Origin: Spongilla lacustris
Taxonomy: Eukaryota > Porifera > Demospongiae > Spongillida > Spongillidae
Assembly: GCA_949361645.1 (NCBI GenBank)
Contig: OX442424.1
Coordinates: 4,175,986-4,239,985 of the forward strand
DNA: 64,000 nt
Reading direction: 5' to 3'
In this document: positions 34,401-45,929 of the stretch, piece after piece
Layout: each line of letters begins with the position of its first letter
Numbering within the stretch: the first letter of the stretch is position 1
The notes under the pieces: generated by a model
The model's input: only the letters and a program-made list of their open reading frames with translations
What the model was told of the DNA's origin: nothing
Databases searched by the model: none
Translations under genes and position numbers: made by a program

Positions 34401-36430
34401 CATATACATGTACATGTACATGTACACACCCCCACTCATACATGTATACATGCACACATCCCCACTCATACATGTACATGTACACATGCACACATCCCCA
34501 TTCATACTCCCCACTCATACTCATGTACATGCACACACACCCACTCATATACATGTACACACCCCCACTTATATACATGTACACACCCCCACTTAATACA
34601 TGTACACACCCCCACTCATACACATGTACACACCCCACTCATATACATGTACACATCCCCACTCATATACATGTACACACCCCCACTCATATACATGTAC
34701 ACACCCCCACTCATATACATGTACATGTACACACCCTCACTCATATACATGTACACACCCCACTCATATACATGTACACACCCTCACTCATATACATGTA
34801 CACACCCCACTCATATACATGTACACACCCTCACTCATATAATGTATACGTACACATCCCCACTCATATACATGTACAGTAAGCACTAAAGCAGCTCCAC
34901 CTTGTGATATGAGTTTTGTGTCCAGTCCTCCACTGCACTCTAGCAACAGGAAAGAGGGCATGTACAGTGTAGAGCTCTTTCACGCGAACTTGCTGAATGT
35001 CCCACACCTAAATACATATTGTAGTGCAGGGTGGCCAATATGGGAGGATGGGAAGGATGAAAGGGAAATGACAGGAGTACAGAGAAAGTGGAGAGAAGTG
35101 TACAATGAGTTGAGTGAGGCAGGAAAAGGAGGAACGATATTCCCATTTGTTTACGTATGCTATCATGTCCAGGTTATCTTTACACACTGATCGGATCACA
35201 CCAGCAAGTGCTTGTACATGCATGGATGTATTTGGAACGAGTATGCAATTATTATAATGTACATGTATATGCACGATTTCTGAGTGGGCATGCATGTACA
35301 TGTATGTACATGTGTAAAACTGTCATTCACTCTTACCATGGTCTGACAAAACTGCCAATCATGCTTGAATTTACTGGCATTGGGAATTACCAAAGCCCTT
35401 CAATTAACTTTATTTCTGCTGTGCAAATCATTTCACATCGTAATGTATGTACATGTACATGTAGAAAGACCCACAATGTATTTAGATGGAGGATGGACAA
35501 TTACATAGTTGTGTATGTCATTTCAAAACACTAAACTGAACAAATACATGTATGTACATGTAACACAAAGGATGAAATGCTCACGATCTTCAATCTACCC
35601 TTAAGCATCATGAATTATGGATTATTCAAAACAACATCCCTTTGTGATGATATTTCTTTCAAACTACACACATACATGACATCAAATTGGTCACATTGTA
35701 CAGAGTGCAGCAATAACACTTGAGATGTAGCCTTTCCAAAGATAATTTTACTACAAATTTACATGTGCATGTCAGTGAGTATGAACATGTACATGTAGCA
35801 CACGTTCTGTACATGTATTTGCTAAAAATAAAAATAAAAACATGTAATTTAGTATACAACAGCACAGCTATCTTTGCAGAGCACCATACACAATGTACAT
35901 GTACATGTACAGTAACATGTACACCGCTAGGTACATGCACCACCAGCCATGATCACGACCTACCCATTAACCTTTGGGATGACGACCAATCACTGTAAGC
36001 TGACCTTAATCATCTTATCCCTGCCCCCCGTCATGATCCAGTTCTCCTTGGGATGCCAGGCACAACAGTACACGGGGCCATTGTGGGAAGACCACTGCTT
36101 AAGGAAACCATTTGCACTGCGACGATCCCAGATCTGAAATAAAAATGATTCATCTACATGTACATTTGACATGGTACATGTACATGTACATGTACATTGT
36201 ACATGTACAGTAGAATGTACATTGTACATGGTACATGTACATATGTACATAAGTGAAACCTTTTGGTAATTAGAGTTGAACATCAGTACATGTACATAAC
36301 TGCTGCCAATTTAAATTGTTTTCATATCACATACTGTCAAAAGTATGTTCATTTTCATGGTACATAAATGCAACAAAAAAAAAGGTGGCTGGGACAAAGT
36401 CCCAGACCCCACTGAGAGCGCTCCCCCCCC

Positions 36431-36469
<39 letters not shown>

Positions 36470-37452
36470 GGGGGGAGCATGCCCCACTGTACCCACCCCC
36501 ACATGTGAATATACATGTATCTATTAGACCCCCCTTCCCGAAATTCTGGATCTGCCCCTGGCAATGCCATTGTACGTTGCACCCATCAGAGCAATGCTTG
36601 GCTGGACAGGGAGAAGGGCAGTGTGGCTGTCCCTATTATCACAACTTTGCAGGACCAGTGGCGATTAGGCACAAAACCAGTGTCACCTCAACCTTTTGCT
36701 CTTAGGCTGTTTGCAGGCTACATTAACATGAACATATACATGTACATGTACATGTATGTATCACTCCACCCACTTCAAATTACAGCTATCAAGCAAGTAA
36801 CTGCATCTAGGCATGCTGAAGATGTGGTCTGAGGCATATCTTCCCTCCACAAGCTAGTTCCATACAGTGCAGGCCTGCATCTCCTCCTCGCCATAAAGAT
36901 GCTTCTCTTACAGCCTGCAATATCCCCCATGTTCTGTCCCATGTACAGAGATTTGGTGGGCGACTGTTCTGTTCTTCTCAAGATGAGGTATTACTATAAG
37001 AGGCAGACCTCATGCACACATGCCTCAGAGTATGAATATGAATATTCTTGAGCTAATCAAATCAGTGACTTGCTACATGTATATACATAATAAGCCACCT
37101 GCCCACTTGATAATAAGGTGTCCAACAGAACAGGAAACGTGCTAGACAACATACATGTATGCTCGCAAATTGCCCATACATGTACATGCCAGTCACTTGC
37201 ACATTTTGTAAGCGCAACATAATTACTCAATAGTTGTGTGCAAGTCACACAAATATTGCCAGCAAGTTTTTTTTTCACGCAGACAGGACTGCAAGCTGAA
37301 AGTCTGCACACCTCGTGACTGCAGCTCTGAGGTTGCTGACATGCAGACAAGGACTTATTCCACCTTATTTGAAATGGTGACCCACCTTTTGCTGAGCATC
37401 ACATTTGTGTTATTGACTACAGTTACTAGTACCTAAGAACAAGATTGTTACA

Positions 37453-37486
<34 letters not shown>

Positions 37487-37494
37487 GTGTTTGT

Positions 37495-37534
<40 letters not shown>

Positions 37535-40500
37535 TACTCAACCAAACAGAAGATACATGTAGCAAGCAAGGCTTGCAATTTCATGGCACAGGTGGCAAAA
37601 TTCAATACCCCAGTATAGATGTACGGTAGCTGGAAGCATGCGGTGAACACACTATAGCCATAAGCCACTTAATTATGCTTTATAAATTCCAAAGTGTGTA
37701 GCCAGCCCCCCCCCCCCCCCCCCCCCCCCCCCAAAGAAAATCAATCCCCACACACAAGTGATAGTGAACAATATCCGTAGCTCAACTCACCTGAGACGTA
37801 CCATCCTCAAAGGTTGCTGCAAAGTAGTTGTCATAAGGTGGTATGAAGCCATACTACAGTGTAAGAAAGATTGTTTATATTATAATTTACTATTTACATG
37901 TACATACATGTACATGTACATGTACAATGTATATGCATGTACTCTACATTCCACAAATATAGTCTTGCATAACACTCCTTACTAATCCAATACCAATTCC
38001 TCTTTGGTGTTTGCAATCAAACGACATAGCCATTTTGAAACTCTCTTGGGACACTGACTCCAATACCCTCAATGTACTGTAAACGTATACAATGTGCATG
38101 TAGATGTGATCATTCCTACTGGGACTTTTCCAAGGTTTATATCCAAGCCCAACCAATGCCCTAAGCTAGCCAGTTGTACTTTGCAGTGTGTGCGGCAAAC
38201 GTGCTAGATATCAAGGAAGGTCCTTCGCAGAATGAGCCCACACCAATACCATCATTGAGATAAACAAGAATGGCCTTTTGCCACCAGTGTTTCACCAAAA
38301 CCCTCAACACTTAATCATAGATTGACCGTTCGCTTTTAAACCGTGTGTTAAACCAGTTTAACATTTTAAAAATAGTTTGTTCCTATACCTCATTGCTCGC
38401 ACTTTCGAGCGTTGACTAATTCGAACTAATCTAAAGCATGAGTTGTCCGCACCACAAAACAACAAGACGTAGTAATATTCTAGATAGTACAGCTGTACAC
38501 TGTAGCTCTTTTCCGAGCCGCTTCAACTTAACAAACAACACTTTTACAATAGCTAAAAGGCTGCGCCTTCACCAGCATACGAAGTTATATAAAAATAAGA
38601 GTAACGAAAAGCAAAGGTGAAAAAACTACTTCTGGCGCTCCAAGTTAATGAGATTTGCAGTTTTAAAAGATAAATATGCCTTTATATAGGGGTATATAAT
38701 CGCAATGGAATTGTGTTAAACGGGTTTAACACTTTGTTAAACCAATTTAACATCGGACAATCTATGATTAAATAGTAAATGCCAATGTTACCCCTCTAGA
38801 AGCCTACAATGTACATGTACAATGACGTGATGCTAACCTGAACCCCATTTTAAACCAAAGAGAATATTTTTTTTCTACAGAAAGATCCTTACATTAATCA
38901 TTTGTTCTATTTACATGCATTTTGAAATGGTTTCAAAACGTGCTCTGAATGTTTTGAAGCGCTTTTGTACATAGCATACATGTACAGTGTACAATGTCCG
39001 TTACATAGATTAAAGTATTTCGTTTTGCTTTTGGTGACGAATCTTTATACATACCCGCACAACAAATATTGTCTGACTTACATTGACATCTCTAACGCTC
39101 TCTGAACCTTTGTAGGTAGCCACAGGGCCTGTCTTCACGCGAGTATCCTGGAAGGTTTGATTGCAGAAAATGAATAGTGTCCAAAACGCATGAAGTGTGT
39201 CAGTGGACTGGGATGGTTACATATCAACACACCACAAACTATGCAAACTTCCTTCATCAGAGTACGTGTACTACAAATGTATGTGCACGGTCGTATAACA
39301 ATAATTTTCAAGTCACATTATTGACAAGAACACACACACAACACACATAAACACCACACCGACAATCAGCTGGCAGCTTGTCTATGTAAAAACATGCCAA
39401 ACAACTTAATTATTTTAATATTACACATACAAGTACACATGTACATTCACACGGATACATACAAATATAAATACACAATAGGTGCAACTCACAAAACAGC
39501 ACATAGTCGAGTCCTGAGAACCGCTAAGAAGAATGTTGACTTCACGTGGGTGGAAACTGAGTTTGTTCACAGCTCTCTCATGGACATTCTCATAGACATG
39601 AGCTAATTGCAGGATTTTAAAAAATACATCAAACACAAATATAAATGTACAAGGAATTCGTATAATTATTAATACTATGATATATGCACACAGACAAATC
39701 GTGGATACAATATAATACAATATACGTTAACATATACAACACAGCATGTCATGTACATGTACATGTATGACTCCATGCAACCATGTAATGCTTCAATAAT
39801 GGCCTCATACAACAAGTCCACCATATACTAGGCAACATGTACATGTTGCCTGCAAGTCAAATAAATAGAATTAAAACATTCATTGAGTTGCATGCAACTT
39901 GTTGTAGCCCTTTCCTAGTCCTTGATACATGTACATGTATAACAATACATTATTGTATGCGACCACATTACAACTTTAAAATAAGCCTTCCTTCCTCGCA
40001 TTCAAAGTCCAGGTTACATGTACATGTACATGTACAATGTAGGTACAGTACACATACAACTGGAGCCCAGGGTGCAATACCCATTTCTGAACTATTCAAC
40101 CCTTAACCTCTGGAGGTGATATTAAATAATTAGAGCCCCGTAAGGTGCATCCGCAAAGTTCCCACAAAGAATACACGCACATGTGCACCGTACGCACCCA
40201 TGGACATTTTGAAGTTTGTATGAGAGCTCTACAGTGTGTATCAAAACTTACCTATTTTGGACTTGGTCATTTTCTGCAGATCCCAGAGAACAACACTACC
40301 ATTAGTTGGAGCAGTCGCAAGTTGGAGATCTGTATTCACATTTCCAAGAAAAATAATATACACAAGTCTGGACAGAAACACATGCCCATGTAGCATAGAG
40401 GCAAAACAAGCCAACACATATTTGACACAAACTCATGCCACAATACCAAGCATACACAATCTAATAGTAATCACATGCAACATGCTCACATGCACACAAA

Positions 40501-40804
40501 TGTAAACACGCATACATACATGTATGTACAACCCTGTACATGCACATGCACATGCATGCACACATGAACACGCTCGCACACATACGCATACATGCACACA
40601 TGCACACACACACACATGTGTACATGCACACACACACACACACCACACATACACACACTCCATACCATCATTAGGATTCCATTGCACATCATTGCTACTG
40701 TAGTTCAGGTTCACCTGCTTATGTGGTAGATCTCGAAGATCAAATTGCACCTCAAACTTTTGTGTACCAATTTTGATCAGCTTAAATACTGCATAGATTG
40801 GATA

Positions 40805-40845
<41 letters not shown>

Positions 40846-42639
40846 ATAGAATACTCATGACTCAAAGGTCAGGCACTCTAAAATTCTGAAAACCAAGATA
40901 TTGCACATTTACAGTAGATGCAAGCTGGCATTACTTTACATGTACATACCAGTAGATAGACAATATCGCTTCCCCCATGCACAGGTACATTCTACATGAG
41001 TCATGATGGTACATGCAAGGAACGTTTTTGTGCATACCACACAAAGATGCATGCTCATACACAAACAACGTACATTTTCTCCCTGCAGCTGCCACCATGG
41101 TGCAATCCCTGTTCAAGCTCAGTGAGTTTGAGGGCTGATTAAGATCAAAGGTGACCTTCTGCGGTGGAAGTACATCTAGAAAATTTGGGGAAGGTAATAG
41201 TGATAGCAAAACATTAGCAAGTGGCCAACAGTATGAAAGAGAGACTACCAATGAGAATGCTCAAACTACTCTTTTTTTAATGGCAGGTAAAACAACATCA
41301 CTTGAAAGATTTTACAATCTTAAAAAACATTCCACCATTACTTTGGAATGCTGAGCTGTTTGACAGCTACCTTTTGGAGTAAATAGTTTAGTGCTGCGTT
41401 ACCTACATGCACATGCACATGCCTCAACTGGCATGGCATTTTCGATACCACTCTGCACTATCAAATGACAACAAATGAACACATGCCAATCCCCATATGT
41501 ATAACAGTTTAAAAGTTTACCCCAAAACAAGTCCCACATGGGTAATGTAACATCCAACCAACGTCATGGTATTTCGCTCAGGTATTAAACCAATTGAGCA
41601 TTCAGAGATACTTTTACTTTCAACTACCAAGCTGTTAAGAAGCAAATTCATGAGTATTTGAGTCAGGCCCTAAAATATTGGGACTCTCAATCAATGTCAT
41701 TAAAATAATAATCATAAGGATTTATACATGCATGTTGTACAGAATGATAAGCTCTGTGTTACATCAAGAACACAATAATGACCAAATTCTACACGTACAT
41801 AAATATACAACAGTAATACTAGCAGCACACTTAGTACTAAATGTAGATATTTAATACACTAATTCAAGGAGCCCAATCAAAAAAAAAATTCTCCCTACAT
41901 GAGCAGTAATGTATGTGTAGATCAGCCAGAACACATTTGCTACCACACGGATAGGCCAGTTTTAATGTCTCAGTGTATTGTGCAGGCCAAGGTAAAATTA
42001 TTGTGTATCAAAGGCATCGTACCATTGTGGTGGTGATGTGCTACATTGTAGTTGCACACAGGTATGCAGTATTGTGTTTTGTGTTCAGGCTTGAACCCAA
42101 GTCTGGTACAATGTATGTATTTTCCCCAAATCACTGCAAGTACATGATAACGTGCGAAGAAAACCTCCTAGAAAGTAAATAAATGTATGCAGTGACCATT
42201 GTGGTGAAAATTGAATGCACTAATGTGCAGAGATGGGCTATAAGCCATACAGTTGGAAAAATTCCCTGATCCATATGTAGATCTATGATTGTCCCCATAG
42301 CCCTTTCAAAGCTCTGCCTGTCCCCAGTTTCATGCTAAGCTGTAATTGCCATGGTAGAATTAAGCCTGCTCAGCAAATCCTTCAGAGATAATGCAAGGAA
42401 TATGGCCATGTACTTCTTTTTTTTTGCCACTTAGAGCTGCTGCCATTGTAGAAAATTTGTACTACTTAGTGTAAGAGAGTGGTTACAAACAGCATAAACT
42501 GTGCAGAGTTGTGATCAAGGGATAGATTAACACGAACAGTAGTTTCACAATGTGATACACACTCACACAACACACATACACACGGAAACACACACACACG
42601 CACACACAAGCACACACACGCATACATACACATACACAC

Positions 42640-42718
<79 letters not shown>

Positions 42719-42833
42719 TAAACCAAGAATCAGATTGCCTTACCTGGAGATTCTGGAGGGAGCCGCCTGTTTCCTTATTGAGAAAATACGTTTCACAACA
42801 GTCAAAATAGTTCTACCGATACCTACCTGCCAT
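28392..42833 (-). CDS. WDR24: WDR24 (GATOR2 complex subunit), 5' 15 exons
   Basis: Exons in transcription order: 42827-42833 (ATGGCAG, tentative), 42744-42773 (tentative), 41074-41175, 40666-40788, 40252-40329, 39493-39602, 39082-39147, 37791-37853, 36005-36133, 34901-35007, 33944-34041, 32447-32547, 32213-32295, 29498-29612, 28392-28656. All introns are GT-AG and every junction keeps phase, giving 1,477 coding bases (492 codons plus one base). Diagnostic pieces: LQLATAPTNGSVVLWDL, VNKLSFHP...LLSGSQD, WSSHNGPVYCCAWHP, GGRDKMIK|VWD, VARVQWR, VVAIWDIRRPFIP, SCSKDGKLIQQL, and VARELNRQDVAQVW after the propeller. WDR24 is the GATOR2 WD40 protein that relays amino-acid status to mTORC1 at the lysosome. 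The C-terminal zinc/RING-like region (about 300 residues in human) was not found to the left. Introns are loaded with TACATG repeats. Confidence 0.9.
30441..31249. mobile_element. foldback element 1, near-perfect long palindrome
   Basis: The left arm (30441 to about 30826) and right arm (about 30866-31249) are reverse complements at roughly 95% by eye, with a spacer of about 40 bp. Ends are GGGACAGTT...AACTGTCCC, flanked by (TA)n on both sides, which is a likely TA-rich target. It has no coding capacity, and open frames across it are mirror images. It lies in the WDR24 intron between exons 13 and 14. Confidence 0.88.
31266..31974. mobile_element. foldback element 2, diverged, with captured gene sequence
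   Basis: Same family as 30441-31249, sharing its terminal GGGACA and most arm sequence, but more diverged between arms. It starts 16 bp after element 1, separated only by a TA run. The right arm lacks about 230 bp expected from element 1 and instead carries the 81-bp WDR24-derived segment (31753-31833). Confidence 0.82.
31753..31833. repeat. WDR24 exon 15/donor copy inside foldback element
   Basis: Copy of 28355-28435 with three substitutions. It includes the end of the exon coding for ...GPSGKAVESLA and the gtaatt donor, on the gene's own strand. It replaces arm sequence in foldback element 2. Confidence 0.88.
34340..34880. repeat. minisatellite, about 22-bp unit with TACATGTACA core
   Basis: More than 15 tandem copies of a unit close to ccccactcatatacatgtacac. 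It lies in the WDR24 intron, about 20 bp from the exon 10 splice donor. All three frames stay open on the plus strand because of the repeat, which is not evidence of a protein. Confidence 0.9.
36423..36468. repeat. C10-G36 homopolymer palindrome
   Basis: Ten C followed by 36 G in a WDR24 intron, flanked by 'gggacaaagtcccag' and, at 36530-36562, a 'ccccttcccgaaattctggatctgcccctgg' stretch. The layout resembles a short hAT-like MITE end, but no matching terminal repeat was confirmed. Confidence 0.75.
37453..37532. repeat. (GT)n microsatellite
   Basis: Eighty bases of GT with three TTTG interruptions, in a WDR24 intron. Confidence 0.95.
37706..37732. repeat. poly-C run
   Basis: Twenty-seven consecutive C about 60 bp from WDR24 exon 8. 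Confidence 0.95.
40540..40660. repeat. CA/TG-rich microsatellite beside WDR24 exon 4 donor
   Basis: Imperfect (CA)n ending 6 bp from the exon 4 boundary at 40666. A second (CA)n at 40808-40838 lies about 20 bp from the opposite exon edge. Confidence 0.9.
40808..40838. repeat. (CA)n microsatellite upstream of WDR24 exon 4 acceptor
   Basis: Perfect CA repeat; on the transcribed strand this is (TG)n just before the acceptor. Confidence 0.92.
42576..42717. repeat. long (CA)n microsatellite
   Basis: Imperfect start, then perfect CA at about 42652-42717. It lies in intron 2 of WDR24, 27 bp from the tentative 30-bp exon 2. Confidence 0.95.
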
Positions 42834-42952
42834 TAGTGAGATTTGTTGCAATTATTAAAAATTAGTCATCGCGTATCGCGCGTATACGTTATGGTACAAT
42901 ACGGTACCGCTCAATAACTAGCTCTGATCTGTCCGAAATGGAATTCACAGGG

Positions 42953-43200
42953 TGTCAGCAGCAGCTGCATCTGCAAGAGGTTAGAAAACACACTGAAAAC
43001 CTTAAATGTGAAGAACTTGGCTGGATCTGTGTGCCCCTAGGCCTAGCGGTTGAAGCCTATGACGCGACTATGTCGAAGCGCAGCGTGCATACCATAATTT
43101 AATAGGCTCGCATGAAAACTAACTAAACCAAGTCCAGGGTGGTTACCAATAATCTATGTGGCCGCCTGAACAAGACAATGATAAAGGCCAGGCGAACCAG
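42953..43200 (+). pseudogene. LINE family B fragment
   Basis: Encodes RKHTENLKCEELGWICVPLGLAV, matching the C-terminal endonuclease region of family B (compare ELGWVCIPLAVETFG at 52.7 kb), followed with frame breaks by NNLCGRLN. It lies just upstream of WDR24 exon 1. Confidence 0.75.
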
Positions 43201-44679
43201 GGATATTAAATACATGAATTGGAAACGAGGCTGATATACGGCTGAATTACGGTATTCCTAATTTCCATCCGTGTTGCGCTTGAGGGCTATTCTTAGAGTC
43301 GCGAAATCGCAGAAACGAAAAGCTACACTTAGTAAGTTGGTTTCTTTCTAATTAAGAGGCAGGTTTTACTAATGGGATCAATCAAGCTTTACTTTTGAAA
43401 GCAATGTATAAGCCTGTTAAAGCGTTCGGATCGCTTAATCTTCGAGTAACGAAATCTCCTGAACAACTTCCCGTACAACAGATCTGAAAACTTTGAACTA
43501 CACCCCTGAAACCCGTCCACTGGGATCAGCATCCATGTCATATTCGTCCGAGTCAACAGCAAACTCACCAATTCAGAATCCATGTAGGATGGTTTTCCGG
43601 TACATGTAGATTACGGAACCGTTTCCAATCCATGTATTTAATATCCCTGGGCGAACCGACGTGTTTCAATATTTGAAGAGTGGAATACTAATTTGTAGGC
43701 CTATCTGCTTTTATATTGGAGGAATAGCGTTGAAAAATGAATCTTCTGTACTTAATTCAAGTCAGCGCTGCATGACCTCCCATCACAGCTCTTACACTCT
43801 AACCTATTAATACCGGTCTACAGTATACCGGTATATATATTATAATTATAATCATAATTATAAAGTAGTACGATGGCTCATTTTTGAAACTGTCTGTATA
43901 TATTGGAGAAGACTTCTTTTACCCCACCGAACACCTCTACAACTAACTGGATGACCTGAGCTCTAGGTTTCGTCACTTATATGGTACATGCTCTCTGCTG
44001 CTTTGCCTGAGCATGAGGTATCGCTTCTCAGGTGAAAGGCAGCAGGGCAAGAGGTGGGACTGCACCAAAGCAGCCACACCTGATGCATGTACATCTGCAA
44101 TGTGTTCACCTACAGGTGCCCAGTCCCCCACACTCTAAACACAGTCCTGCCTATACAGATCATTATTTCACAAAATCCTAAAACCAGGCAGGAAGCCTTG
44201 AGATGCTACCACTGGTATGGACTTCAACCACTCACATGAGATGGTAGTAAGTTCATCATCGTCTTCCGCATAAGACTCTTCTTCCTCTGAGATTCCAGGT
44301 TCCTCACATCACTAATCTACTGGTCACTGATAGGACTGATGTCCTGCAGCTGAAATACTAAACCCTCCTTCTTCCGCTCTGTTGATGTCTGACTCACTGG
44401 TGCTCTGGACAACATGTTTGCCACCAATTTTTGCTCACCTGGCCAATAGGCTACTTCTACTGAATACCTTTGCAGCTGCAACAACATCCTCTGCTAACGC
44501 CTTGGGGTTGGAATTTGTGATCATGGGAAGGGGGGGAGGGGAAATCCCCCAATACAGATGCACCAAAACAGCATGTACATGTACAATGCGTTCACTCGTG
44601 CCCAGTCCCAAACAGTGTAACCAAATCACTCATTCATGAGCCTTACTATTTGGGTCTGGGCACGAGACAACTACGTAAC
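43201..44679. other. no gene recognised
   Basis: Unique-looking sequence between the LINE fragment and aprataxin. A minus-strand stretch near 44260-44420 encodes an acidic run (SEEEESYAEDDDE-like) but no domain was recognised. Confidence 0.45.
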
Positions 44680-45276
44680 ATGGAGTCCTTTGAAAAACCA
44701 CCACCAAGTAAACGCAAAGCAGCGGGTCCACAACACTGGAGCTTGGGTTTGCTGGCGTCAATGGATGATCCAGAATTGCTTGTTCGGTCGGACGACAAAA
44801 TCATTGCTATTAAGGATAAGTTTCCAAAGGCAAAGTACCACTTCCTTGTCATGCCAAAGGAGGAGATATCTTCACTGCGCTCGCTTAACAGGTCGCATGT
44901 CGGACTTCTCAGAGACATGCTGCAGTGTGGAGAGCAAATTGCTGCAGAAACGGTAGCAAAGGCGGACAGCAAAGCCAACGTGACGTTTCGACATGGCTTT
45001 CACGCCGTTCCGAGCATGGCCAGACTCCATATGCACACAATTAGCCAAGATTTTGACTCGCCATGCCTGAAAAATAAGAAGCATTGGAACTCTTTTACGA
45101 CCGGATTCTTCTTTGATGCTGTGGACGTGATAGAAATATTAGACTCAAAAGGAAAGGTTGACCTGGATAAAGCTAAATACGAGACTCTGCTAAAAGAGCC
45201 ACTAAAGTGCCACGTTTGCCGCGCAGTGCTAGCTAACATGCCAGCCTTGAAGGCGCATATTCAAAAACACTGTTGA
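44680..45276 (+). CDS. APTX: aprataxin, short form without FHA domain
   Basis: 198 codons from ATG (MESFEKPPPSKRKAAG) to TGA. Residues about 15-150 form the HIT domain, ending in the signature RLHMHTISQDFDSPCLKNKK that carries the catalytic histidine. A C2H2 zinc finger closes the protein (CHVC-x12-H-x3-H, residues about 174-197). Aprataxin removes AMP from 5' ends left by abortive DNA ligation, and from RNA-DNA junctions, in the nucleus. The FHA domain that docks vertebrate aprataxin to XRCC1/XRCC4 is absent and the gene has no intron, so it may be a naturally short form (as in some fungi and protists) or an old retrocopy. An in-frame TTG at 44650 extends the frame by ten codons, but the ATG is preferred. 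Confidence 0.92.
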   Translation: MESFEKPPPSKRKAAGPQHWSLGLLASMDDPELLVRSDDKIIAIKDKFPKAKYHFLVMPKEEISSLRSLNRSHVGLLRDMLQCGEQIAAETVAKADSKANVTFRHGFHAVPSMARLHMHTISQDFDSPCLKNKKHWNSFTTGFFFDAVDVIEILDSKGKVDLDKAKYETLLKEPLKCHVCRAVLANMPALKAHIQKHC

Positions 45277-45654
45277 GCTGTGAAGTGCCTGGTTACAGTT
45301 TTCTTAATAAGCTGCTTACCACATTTCAGGACTATGGTGTATTCTAGCTAAAAGTACATGCAACTTGGTCTAGTCACTCAAGTTTCAACTACTAAGGGCA
45401 CGTTAGAACGTTAGACCTTAGCCCTCATTCTATATATATATACATGATCATTCATTGTGTGATTTTTGTAACTTGCATGCCTAGCCATTTGTGCTGAAAA
45501 ATCAGCCCCTTAAATTACTATATCATTCCTACACTACACAACGAGATTGGAAACGCCAAAATCCATTTCCCGCCATTAGGTTGCGTGTTCTATCATGACG
45601 TTTGCTCGGGTTTTTGTCGAGGGGCGTTGAAGAAACCGGTCAAACAGTTACATT
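45277..45654. other. no gene seen
   Basis: Region downstream of aprataxin, AT-rich. No polyadenylation signal was assigned with confidence. Confidence 0.45.
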
Positions 45655-45738
45655 ACATTAGTCTGTGGACCCGACTGATGCATCATGGTTGTACTACAAT
45701 ACAACCATCAGTTGGGTCCCCAGACTAATATTACATAG
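45655..45738. repeat. hairpin element
   Basis: Arms 'attagtctgtggacccgactgatg' and the reverse complement of 'catcagttgggtccccagactaat' pair with two mismatches, and the left arm has a small extra segment before 'atggttgta'. It resembles a miniature inverted-repeat element. Confidence 0.7.
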
Positions 45739-45929
45739 GCAAAAGTACGTAGCCGCTGGTCCGGTTATTTCCGGTTATTTTTATTTTATTACGTGGGCAT
45801 GGGAGGGGGCCTAGCTTACAATCGATGATAATTAGATGTACATGTATACCGTATACGTAAACCCTCACGAGCCATATTTATTAATGATTCCTCTCAGTAT
45901 TCCCTTGTAGATCTAAGGATAGACCATGC

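Noticed and set aside
34340..34880. Regularly spaced repeats that might suggest a CRISPR array, and long His/Thr/Pro-rich open frames
   Set aside because: Units are head-to-tail with no unique spacers, the genome is eukaryotic, and the frames are products of a repeat lacking stop codons.
35337..35395. Candidate WDR24 exon reading KHDWQFCQTM before a gtaaga
   Set aside because: No acceptor in the right phase, and the exon at 34901-35007 already supplies this part of the protein starting at VWD with perfect phase.
36380..36562. Complete MITE around the C10-G36 run
   Set aside because: One end looks like known hAT-type MITE termini, but no matching inverted terminus or target duplication was found.
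42552..42836. Open frames encoding Cys-Val or Thr-His repeats
   Set aside because: They translate a (CA)n microsatellite and have no other support.
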